A stretch of 64,000 nt of DNA, taken from the NCBI RefSeq assembly GCF_003384935.1, contig NZ_QTTQ01000011.1, positions 248,001-312,000 on the forward strand. The letters are read 5' to 3'. A program made the translations under genes and the position numbers. Under the pieces are notes generated by a model, which saw only the letters and a list, made by a program, of their open reading frames with translations, was not told the DNA's origin and did no database searches. This document shows positions 8,008 to 15,893 of this stretch, in pieces. The stretch's first letter is position 1. Every line of letters begins with the position of its first letter. The stretch comes from Lutibacter oceani. GTDB taxonomy: Bacteria; Bacteroidota; Bacteroidia; Flavobacteriales; Flavobacteriaceae.

Positions 8008-11001
8008 ATGAACAAAACAAATGAAAACCTCTCTTTTTTTAAGAGATTTCGATTTATGAGTAGTGTATTTGCACTTATGATGTTGGGGTTTACCCTTCAA
8101 GCGCAAACAACCACGTATACATTAAAAGGTAATGTAACAGATAATATTGGTGAACCCGCTCCTGGTGTTAGTGTACAAATAAAAAACACCAATATGGGGG
8201 AAATTTCTGATTTCGACGGTAATTATTTATTAACTGCTAACCTAAACGCAGGTAGCTACACACTTGTTTTTAGATCACTAGGATTAGTAACTAAAGAAAT
8301 ACAAATTTCTTTGGGGTCTGAATCTGAAGTAGTTAATAATGTTGTTATGAATTTAGATATTCTAGGTTTAGATGAAGTAGTTATTACTGGTGCAGGAGCA
8401 TTAACAGTAAAAAAACAATTAGGTAATACTATTTCTAGCATTAAAGGTTTAGCAATTACCGAATCAGCATCTGTAGATATTACTGGAGGTCTTTCTGGAA
8501 AGTTAGCAGGTATTCAAGTAACTCAGAATTCTGGAGATCCAGCAGGTGGTATTAGTGTTCGATTAAGAAGTGCTAGTACAGTAAATGGTAGCTCTGACCC
8601 GTTATATATTATTGATGGAGTAATTGTCAACAACAACTCTACTGATATTTTAGGAACAACAAGTGTTGTTCAAAATAGATTATCAGATATTAGCCCACAA
8701 GACATTGATAGAATTGAGGTAATTAAAGGTGCTGCAGCAGCAGCCATTTACGGATCTAGAGCAAGTAATGGTGTTGTTCAAATTTTTACTAAAAAAGGGC
8801 AATCTGGAGAACCTGTAATAACAGTTTCAAGTAGTGTAAATTTTAATTCTCTAAGAAAGAAACGCGATTTTAATCAGGTTCCTTTAGATTGGGGAGCAGA
8901 TGGCACTACAGTACCTGCAACAAGATATGACTACCAAGATATGGTGTTTCAAAACTCAACAGGAACAGATAACTACGTTTCTATGTCAGGTGGAAAAGAA
9001 AAAACAAATTACTTTGCTTCATTTTCATATTTACAAAATGATGGAATTCTTAAAAGTACCGATTATCAAAGGCAAGGTGGTAGAATAAGAATTAACCAAA
9101 CAATTAACGATTGGGCTTCTGCTTCTTTTGGTACATATTTCTCAACAAGCAAAAGTAATGACCAACCTAATGGAGGTTATGTTGCTGGTATTTTACCAAC
9201 AATACTATTTACAAATAACACAATAGATCCTAGTGCTGATGCAGATGGTAATTATCCAAATATGACTTTTTATCCTAATATTTTGGAATACATTGAAACT
9301 TTTGATTTTACTCAAGAGAACAATAGAACTATTAGTGATTTTCAGCTTAGTTTAAAACCTACTGATGGACTTAAAGTAAATTATATTCTTGGTTATGATA
9401 ATTCTGAATCTATTGGTAATTCATATATACCAATTGGAACTAATACTATTGCATTAGGTAGTGCAAAAACAAATACTATAAGCACAAAACAATTAAATAG
9501 TGATTTGAATGCTTCTTTTGATAAGGATCTAAATGATAACATAAAATCTACAACAACAACTGGATTTTCTTGGCAATCAGATAAAACATTATTACGTTCT
9601 ATTTCAGCAACTGGATTGGCATTAGGAGTAAAAACTACAGATGGAGCTGCCTCAATTTCTACTGACGAAAGTAGAAGTGAAAGAACATTCTGGGGAGGTT
9701 TTCTACAACAAACATTTGGTTTTAATGATAAACTTTTTGTTACTGGAGCAATCAGACTGGATGGATCTTCAGTATTTGGTAAAGATGAAAGAAATCAATT
9801 TTACCCTAAAGCAAGTATGTCTTATTTAGTTTCCGAAGAAAATTTTTGGGAAAACAGCTTTGGAAGTTCAATTAATAGCTTTAAAATAAGAGCCGCTTGG
9901 GGTCAAGCCGGAAACTTAACAGCTATTGGACCTTTTGATAGATTATCAAATTATTCAGCTATAAGTATTGATGGAACTTCAGGTTTAATTGCACCTACAA
10001 GACTTGGAAATGCCGATTTAAAACCAGAAAGACAAACCGAGTTAGAATTTGGTATTGACTTGGGGTTATTTGATAACAAACTTGGTTTAGAACTTACTTA
10101 TTACAAACAAGACATTGAAGACCTTTTATTAGCAAGAACATTATCTCCTTCAACAGGTTTTGGTTCAAGAGTGGAAAACATTGGAACAATGACTAACAAA
10201 GGTTTTGAAGCATTAATTACAGCTACCCCTATTCAAACAACTGATTTTAGCTGGTCAATTACTGGTACTTACTCTTCAAACAAAAATGAAGTAAATGACA
10301 TTGAGGGTGAACAATTTGGAATTGGAAACTTTGGATTTTCAGTTGCAAAGAATGGACAACCCTTAGGAGTATTTTATCAAGGATATTATGCAAGAAATGC
10401 TGACGGAAGCTTACTTTTAACAGATGGAGGGCTACCTCAAAGAGAAAAAGGTTCTTATGATGCTAACGGAAATCCTGTTCCAGAAAGAGATGCATCGGGT
10501 CAACCTACTGGATCATCCCTAAGTAAAGTAATAGGAAATCCAAATCCTGATTTTATTGCTTCTTTAACAAATGAATTTAAATACAAGAACTTTTCTTTTA
10601 GAATGCAGTTTGACGCCGTGCAAGGTGTAGATGTTTTAAGTTGGGATACACGTATGTTCTATAGATTTGGAGGCGGACCAGCAACTGCAAGTGAATTAAG
10701 TGGAGAAAGTGTTAGAGGAACTGGAGCAGCTAAGTTTGGCATTGCAGAATCTTATATTGAAGATGGATCTTATATTAAACTTAGAGAGTTATCAACTTCC
10801 TATTTATTAAAAGATCCTTTGAAAGGAATTAATAGTGTTAAATTTTCTATAACTGGACGTAATTTATTTTCAATAGATAATTTCTCAGGCTATGACCCAG
10901 AAGTAAACATGGATGGGCAAAGTAATGGAGCTAGAGGAGGTATTATGGGGCTTGTTCCAATACCTAGCGTAATTAAATTTGGTGTAGTAGCTACTTTTTA
11001 A
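8008..11001 (+). CDS. SusC/RagA-family TonB-linked outer-membrane transporter
   Basis: A 997-residue protein. An N-terminal signal peptide ends near LGFTLQAQ (residue 33), followed by a carboxypeptidase-regulatory-like domain (LKGNVTDNIGEPAPGVSVQIKN) and a TonB plug (GLDEVVITGAGALTVKKQLG, GLSGKLAGIQVTQNSGDP, DPLYIIDGVIVNN, IEVIKGAAAAAIYGSRASNG). The beta barrel runs to the end (VIKFGVVATF). SusC proteins import oligosaccharides or peptides with the SusD lid protein, which follows 24 bases later. The downstream MurQ, AnmK, epimerase and NagZ genes suggest muropeptides or muramic-acid saccharides as cargo. That cargo assignment is inference. Confidence 0.95.
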   Translation: MNKTNENLSFFKRFRFMSSVFALMMLGFTLQAQTTTYTLKGNVTDNIGEPAPGVSVQIKNTNMGEISDFDGNYLLTANLNAGSYTLVFRSLGLVTKEIQISLGSESEVVNNVVMNLDILGLDEVVITGAGALTVKKQLGNTISSIKGLAITESASVDITGGLSGKLAGIQVTQNSGDPAGGISVRLRSASTVNGSSDPLYIIDGVIVNNNSTDILGTTSVVQNRLSDISPQDIDRIEVIKGAAAAAIYGSRASNGVVQIFTKKGQSGEPVITVSSSVNFNSLRKKRDFNQVPLDWGADGTTVPATRYDYQDMVFQNSTGTDNYVSMSGGKEKTNYFASFSYLQNDGILKSTDYQRQGGRIRINQTINDWASASFGTYFSTSKSNDQPNGGYVAGILPTILFTNNTIDPSADADGNYPNMTFYPNILEYIETFDFTQENNRTISDFQLSLKPTDGLKVNYILGYDNSESIGNSYIPIGTNTIALGSAKTNTISTKQLNSDLNASFDKDLNDNIKSTTTTGFSWQSDKTLLRSISATGLALGVKTTDGAASISTDESRSERTFWGGFLQQTFGFNDKLFVTGAIRLDGSSVFGKDERNQFYPKASMSYLVSEENFWENSFGSSINSFKIRAAWGQAGNLTAIGPFDRLSNYSAISIDGTSGLIAPTRLGNADLKPERQTELEFGIDLGLFDNKLGLELTYYKQDIEDLLLARTLSPSTGFGSRVENIGTMTNKGFEALITATPIQTTDFSWSITGTYSSNKNEVNDIEGEQFGIGNFGFSVAKNGQPLGVFYQGYYARNADGSLLLTDGGLPQREKGSYDANGNPVPERDASGQPTGSSLSKVIGNPNPDFIASLTNEFKYKNFSFRMQFDAVQGVDVLSWDTRMFYRFGGGPATASELSGESVRGTGAAKFGIAESYIEDGSYIKLRELSTSYLLKDPLKGINSVKFSITGRNLFSIDNFSGYDPEVNMDGQSNGARGGIMGLVPIPSVIKFGVVATF

Positions 11002-11025
11002 GTATTAAAATAAAAACATAATAAA

Positions 11026-12372
11026 ATGAAAAACATAAAAATATATACAATTATAAGTGTTTTGCTTATTAGCAGTGGTTTATTTACTGCGTGCGAAACT
11101 GACTTTGAAAATCTAAACAACCCTACTGAAGATGTTGTATTAGGTACAAAGGAAGGACTGTTTGCATTAGCAACAGGAATTAGACAGTACTATTCAGTTA
11201 TAGCATTAAGACAAGTAATTGAAGCACCAGGAATTACGACAAGAGAATTAGGGGTAACCAATACCTTTTTAAATATTAATGAATTAGCTAAAGGTGGAGC
11301 TGAATTACCTGGCGAAAGTGGAGGTATAACAAATCCTTGGGTAAATCTTATGAGAGCTAAAGGAATGGCTGAATCATTAATTGATGGAGCAAATTCAGTT
11401 GAACTTTCTGGAGGTACAAGAAGTGGCCTTTTAGCATATGGTAATTTATTTAAAGCAATGTGCTTGGGTTCTCTTATTCAAATGTTTGAACAAGCCCCAA
11501 TCAATAATTCTGCAGATGGAGCAGCTCAATTTAGTGACAGAACAACCGTATTAGCTAGTTGTATTAGTTTGTTAGAAGAAGCGAATGATGTATTAACTTC
11601 AACACCTATGTCAGATGAATTTAAATCTACTGTTTTATGGTCAGAAATGAACTTACAAAAAACAGTAAATGCATTTCTTTCAAGATATTACTTATTAGCA
11701 GGTAATTATACTGAGTCAATTAATGCTGCTAATGCTGTATTAAATAATAGTGACACAACAAATTCAATGTGGGTTTATGATGCAAACAACCAAAACCCTA
11801 TTTGGAATAGAACAGTAAATTCTGCCGACTTAAATCCTCAAACTAATTTTGGTTTACTAGGAGCATATGTTCCTGAAGCTGGTGATGGCCGTGTCGATTT
11901 CTATTTAGGAGCTGATGCAGGTTTTGCTAATTTAGATGCAGGTGGACAAGCCCTAAGTGAAATGCTTGGATTTTTTGGCACTAGCACATCTTCAATTCCA
12001 ATTTACCTTCATGGTGAAATGCTACTAAACAAAGCAGAAGCATACGCTAGACAAACTCAATTGAGTAATGCGGTTATACAGTTAAATTTGGTAAGGCAAA
12101 AAAATGATGATCCACTTAGTGTTAATGCTAACCTTCCTGCATGGACTGGAGATGAAACTAATCAAAATGATATTTTAGAAGAAATTTATAAAAATAGATG
12201 TATCGAACTATTTTTAACTGGAATGAGATTTGAAGATAGTAAAAGATTTCATCCTAATTTTGCTGTTCCTTCTGCTGCAAATACTACTAATGAAAGAAAT
12301 AGGAATTTTTATCCTTATCCAACAATAGAAAGGGAAAATAACCCAAATACTCCAGCAGACCCAAGTATTTAA
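11026..12372 (+). CDS. SusD/RagB-family outer-membrane lipoprotein
   Basis: A 448-residue protein with a lipoprotein signal (SSGLFTAC, Cys 23) and the SusD-typical NLNNPTEDV after it. Helical TPR-like regions include a GEMLLNKAEAYARQ segment near residue 335, and a C-terminal ILEEIYKNRCIELFLTGMRFEDSKRF motif is characteristic of the family. It caps the SusC barrel and binds the substrate at the cell surface. It shares an operon with susC; a hairpin at 12395-12435 separates the pair from the intracellular enzymes downstream. Confidence 0.94.
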   Translation: MKNIKIYTIISVLLISSGLFTACETDFENLNNPTEDVVLGTKEGLFALATGIRQYYSVIALRQVIEAPGITTRELGVTNTFLNINELAKGGAELPGESGGITNPWVNLMRAKGMAESLIDGANSVELSGGTRSGLLAYGNLFKAMCLGSLIQMFEQAPINNSADGAAQFSDRTTVLASCISLLEEANDVLTSTPMSDEFKSTVLWSEMNLQKTVNAFLSRYYLLAGNYTESINAANAVLNNSDTTNSMWVYDANNQNPIWNRTVNSADLNPQTNFGLLGAYVPEAGDGRVDFYLGADAGFANLDAGGQALSEMLGFFGTSTSSIPIYLHGEMLLNKAEAYARQTQLSNAVIQLNLVRQKNDDPLSVNANLPAWTGDETNQNDILEEIYKNRCIELFLTGMRFEDSKRFHPNFAVPSAANTTNERNRNFYPYPTIERENNPNTPADPSI

Positions 12373-12394
12373 TTGAATTTTGTTTTAATATGAT

Positions 12395-12435
12395 AATAAA
12401 CGGGGTTTCAAAGAAATTTGTCAACCTCGTTTATT
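12395..12435 (+). terminator. hairpin after susD
   Basis: Arms AATAAACGGGGTT (12395-12407) and AACCTCGTTTATT (12423-12435) pair over 13 positions with one G-U. The loop is 15 bases. Only a weak T-run follows, so it may be a partial terminator or an RNA-processing/stability element that sets susCD levels above the downstream genes. Confidence 0.5.
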
Positions 12436-12476
12436 CATATTAGTTAATTTTTTAAACTTAAGTACCTATAAGGTAT

Positions 12477-12518
12477 AAGTTTATTATTTTTAGTTTTTAA
12501 AATAAAAATAATAAACTT
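12477..12518. repeat. perfect 15-base inverted repeat before the symporter gene
   Basis: AAGTTTATTATTTTT (12477-12491) and AAAAATAATAAACTT (12504-12518) are exact complements separated by 12 bases. The element ends 24 bases before the ATG at 12543. It could be an RNA hairpin in the 5' leader or a protein-binding site. It is A/T only apart from one G/C pair per arm, so a hairpin would be weak for its length. Confidence 0.55.
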
Positions 12519-12542
12519 AAAATTCCTATCTAAAATAAATTT

Positions 12543-14000
12543 ATGAGCCCAATACTAATTTTAATTATCATTACTTCCTACTTTGGACTATTAATGCTAA
12601 TCTCTCATATTACTTCAAAAAACTCAAGTGACGCTTCTTTCTATACAGGTGACAGAAAATCTCCTTGGCAAGTTGTTGCTTTTGGAATGATTGGAGCTGT
12701 AATGTCTGGAGTTACATTTGTATCTATACCTGGAATGGTTGGTACCAATTATTTTTATTATTTACAATTTGTCTTTGGAAATGTAGTGGGTTATGTTTTT
12801 ATAACATATGTGCTTTTGCCAATTTACTACGATTTAAAACTAATTTCTATCTATACCTATCTTGAAACTAGGTTTGGCACTAAAACATATAAAACCGGAT
12901 CGTTGTTTTTTTTAATATCACAATCATTCGGAGCTGCACTTCGTTTACTGCTTGCTGCAAAAATTTTACAATTCGCAGTATTTGATGCATTCAACATTCC
13001 ATTTTATGTTACTGTAATTATAATATTAATTCTTATTTGGTTTTACACGCATAAATCTGGAATTAAAACCATTGTGTGGACAGATACGCTACAAACATTT
13101 TTTTTACTTTTAGCAGCTATTGTTTCTATATATGTTGTAAAAAGTTCTTTAAATTTAGATTTTACTGAAACCATTACTGCTGTTACCAACCATAAATATT
13201 TTAAAGTTTTTGATTGGGATTTTAATTCTGGAAGCAATTTTTATAAACAATTTATTTCAGGATTTTTAATTGCTGTTGCTATGATCGGATTGGATCAAAA
13301 TATGATGCAAAAAACCCTTACTTGTAAAAATAAAAAAGAAGCTAAAAATAACATTTTAACTTTCAGTTTAATTTTAGCTGTAACTCAATTTCTTTTTTTA
13401 GGATTAGGTGTGATGCTTTATTTATATGCTGAAAAATTTGGCATTCAACTAGAAACTTTAAATGGAAAGTTTATTAATACAGATGACTTATTTCCAATGC
13501 TATCTCTTAATCATTTTGGAATTATTGCAAGTGTTAGCTTTATTTTGGGAATAACTGCTGCCTCATTTTCAAGTGTAGACTCATCATTAACGGCCTTAAC
13601 TACATCATTTACACATGACTTTTTAGACATTCAACATAAAAATTCAAAAGAAAAAAAACGATTAAAAAACTTGGTATTATTAGGTTTTTCAATGGTTATT
13701 TTTACAATTATTATGTTATTTTCTGAAAGTAAAGGAAATGTAATTTCAACCATTTTTAAAGTAGCAGGCTATACTTATGGTCCTCTATTAGGACTCTATT
13801 TATTTGGCATTTTTACAAAAATAAAAATAAAAGACACAGCTGTACCATTTATTTGTGTTCTTACACCATTACTTACTTACTATTTAAACCATCTATTCTT
13901 AACAAAATTCTCTTTTGATTTAGGTTTTATGAATATATTAGTAAATGCACTTTTAACCATTGTATGTTTAATTATTGTAACCAAAAAAAATGAAAAATAA
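12543..14000 (+). CDS. sodium:solute symporter family transporter (probable muramic-acid sugar importer)
   Basis: A 485-residue protein with about 13 hydrophobic helices in the SSS layout: SDASFYTGDRKSPWQVVAFG near residue 30, MSGVTFVSIPGMV near 55, and FILGITAASFSSVDSSLTALTTSF near 335, the Na2-site Ser region. SSS members import sugars, amino acids or sialic acid with Na+. The 3' end overlaps murQ by 11 bases, so the cargo is probably the sugar that AnmK and MurQ act on, meaning MurNAc or anhydro-MurNAc. Tannerella forsythia has a comparable MurNAc transporter-kinase-MurQ cluster. Substrate is inferred from context. Confidence 0.85.
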   Translation: MSPILILIIITSYFGLLMLISHITSKNSSDASFYTGDRKSPWQVVAFGMIGAVMSGVTFVSIPGMVGTNYFYYLQFVFGNVVGYVFITYVLLPIYYDLKLISIYTYLETRFGTKTYKTGSLFFLISQSFGAALRLLLAAKILQFAVFDAFNIPFYVTVIIILILIWFYTHKSGIKTIVWTDTLQTFFLLLAAIVSIYVVKSSLNLDFTETITAVTNHKYFKVFDWDFNSGSNFYKQFISGFLIAVAMIGLDQNMMQKTLTCKNKKEAKNNILTFSLILAVTQFLFLGLGVMLYLYAEKFGIQLETLNGKFINTDDLFPMLSLNHFGIIASVSFILGITAASFSSVDSSLTALTTSFTHDFLDIQHKNSKEKKRLKNLVLLGFSMVIFTIIMLFSESKGNVISTIFKVAGYTYGPLLGLYLFGIFTKIKIKDTAVPFICVLTPLLTYYLNHLFLTKFSFDLGFMNILVNALLTIVCLIIVTKKNEK

Positions 14001-14802
14001 ACCAACAACAGAACAAGCTTCAAATTACAATAACTTAGAAAAAATGAGTACTACAGAATTACTCAAAAATATAAATAATGAAGATAAAACAGTTCCAAAT
14101 GCCATAGAAAAAGTAATTCCTTCCATAGAAAAACTAGTAAATAGTATACACACTAAAATGAAAAATGGAGGAAGATTATTTTATATTGGAGCAGGAACAA
14201 GCGGAAGATTAGGTGTTTTAGACGCTTCTGAATGCCCTCCAACATACGGTGTTTCAGATAATTGGGTAATAGGATTAATTGCAGGTGGTGATTCTGCCCT
14301 TAGAAAGGCTGTAGAAAATGCTGAAGATGATACCACGTTAGCTTGGAAAGATTTACAAAACTATCATATTTCAGATAAAGATGTATTAGTTGGCATTGCT
14401 GCCTCGGGAACAACTCCATACGTTATTGGAGGTCTTAAAAAAGCTAAAGAGAATAATATTGTTACCGGGTGCATTGTTTGTAATAAAAATAGCCCTGTTG
14501 CAGAAGTAGCAGATTTTCCTATTGAAATTGTGGTTGGTCCTGAATTTGTTACTGGAAGTACTCGAATGAAAGCCGGTACCGCACAAAAGTTAGTCTTAAA
14601 TATGATTTCTACCTCAGTAATGATTAAACTTGGTAGAGTGAAGGATAATAAAATGGTTCATATGCAATTATCAAATACAAAATTAGTGAATCGTGGTATT
14701 CTTATGTTAATGGATGAACTTCATATCAATCAAGAATTAGCTACCTCACTACTTGAAGAGCACAAAAATGTTAAAAATGTATTAGACATCTATCAAAAGT
14801 AA
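13990..14802 (+). CDS. murQ: N-acetylmuramic acid 6-phosphate etherase
   Basis: A 270-residue SIS-domain enzyme. The start region has TEQASNYNNLEKMSTTELL, typical of MurQ. The active-site block is FYIGAGTSGRLGVLDASECPP near residue 65, with GDSALRKAVENAEDD after it; these carry the two conserved glutamates. MurQ cleaves the lactyl ether of MurNAc-6-P to give GlcNAc-6-P and D-lactate in the cytoplasm. It is slightly short compared with the roughly 300-residue E. coli enzyme, with the C-terminal end trimmed. It overlaps the transporter upstream and precedes anmK by 12 bases. Confidence 0.95.
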   Translation: MKNKPTTEQASNYNNLEKMSTTELLKNINNEDKTVPNAIEKVIPSIEKLVNSIHTKMKNGGRLFYIGAGTSGRLGVLDASECPPTYGVSDNWVIGLIAGGDSALRKAVENAEDDTTLAWKDLQNYHISDKDVLVGIAASGTTPYVIGGLKKAKENNIVTGCIVCNKNSPVAEVADFPIEIVVGPEFVTGSTRMKAGTAQKLVLNMISTSVMIKLGRVKDNKMVHMQLSNTKLVNRGILMLMDELHINQELATSLLEEHKNVKNVLDIYQK

Positions 14803-14814
14803 ACTTATAAAATT

Positions 14815-15882
14815 ATGAGAAATCTTACAAAACATTGCATTGGTGTTATGAGTGGCACTTCTTTAGACGGCATTGATATTGCTTACATAAAACTTAATTT
14901 TGATACTAATTATCAATTTGAGATACTTAAAGCCACTACAATTCCTTACCAAAAAGAATGGAAAATAGCTTTAAAAAATGGTTTTCATTTAACAGGAGAA
15001 GCTTTAACAAAGCTTGATGCTAATTATGGTATTTATCTTGGCAACACTCTAAAAGAATTTATTAAAAGTAACCAAATTGAACATTTAGATTTCATAGCCT
15101 CTCACGGTCACACTATTTATCATAATCCAAAAGAAAACTACACGCTACAAATTGGAAATGGTCCATATATTAATACAATTACTGGAATAAAAACCATTTG
15201 TAATTTTAGAGTACAAGATGTTGCTTTGGGCGGTCAAGGTGCTCCCCTAGTTCCAATTGGAGATATGCTTTTATTTTCTGAATATGATTATTGCTTAAAC
15301 TTAGGTGGTTTTTCAAATATCTCAATGAATGATGAGAACAAACAACGTATTGCTTTTGATATTTGCCCTGCAAATATTGTTTTAAACCATTATGTAAATT
15401 TATTAAACCTTGAATATGATGATAATGGTGAAATTGCTTCAAAAGGGAATATTGAATCGGATTTACTAAACGAATTAAATTCTTTGCCTTTTTATAACGA
15501 TTCTAAACCAAAATCATTGGGTTATGAATTTATAGTAGAAACCATATTTCCAATAATTGATAAGTATAAACTTGAAATTACAGATATATTAAGAACTTTT
15601 GTTGAACATATAGCCATCCAAATTGCAAAAAAAACGGACTCAAATCCCAGAAAAAAAATGCTTATTGCTGGTGGAGGTGCCTACAATGGTTTTCTTATTG
15701 AAAGATTACAGTCTCTTACAAAAACTCAATTAATAATACCTGATGATAGTATTATTAATTATAAAGAAGCTTTAGTTTTTGCTTTATTAGGTTATTTAAA
15801 AAATGAAGGAAAAAATAACTGCCTAAAAAGCGTTACAGGAGCAAGCATAGACCATAGTAGTGGAATTATATATACTTCTTAA
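14815..15882 (+). CDS. anmK: anhydro-N-acetylmuramic acid kinase
   Basis: A 355-residue protein with the AnmK N-terminal signature IGVMSGTSLDGIDIAYIKL. It also has the catalytic/ATP regions DFIASHGHTIYHNP, RVQDVALGGQGAPLVPIGD and LNLGGFSNIS, and a C-terminal IAGGGAYNGFLIERL. AnmK opens and phosphorylates 1,6-anhydro-MurNAc to MurNAc-6-P, the substrate of MurQ encoded 12 bases upstream. 1,6-anhydro sugars come from lytic transglycosylases, so the locus can handle wall-turnover products and not just free MurNAc. Confidence 0.95.
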   Translation: MRNLTKHCIGVMSGTSLDGIDIAYIKLNFDTNYQFEILKATTIPYQKEWKIALKNGFHLTGEALTKLDANYGIYLGNTLKEFIKSNQIEHLDFIASHGHTIYHNPKENYTLQIGNGPYINTITGIKTICNFRVQDVALGGQGAPLVPIGDMLLFSEYDYCLNLGGFSNISMNDENKQRIAFDICPANIVLNHYVNLLNLEYDDNGEIASKGNIESDLLNELNSLPFYNDSKPKSLGYEFIVETIFPIIDKYKLEITDILRTFVEHIAIQIAKKTDSNPRKKMLIAGGGAYNGFLIERLQSLTKTQLIIPDDSIINYKEALVFALLGYLKNEGKNNCLKSVTGASIDHSSGIIYTS

Positions 15883-15893
15883 AAACATATTTT

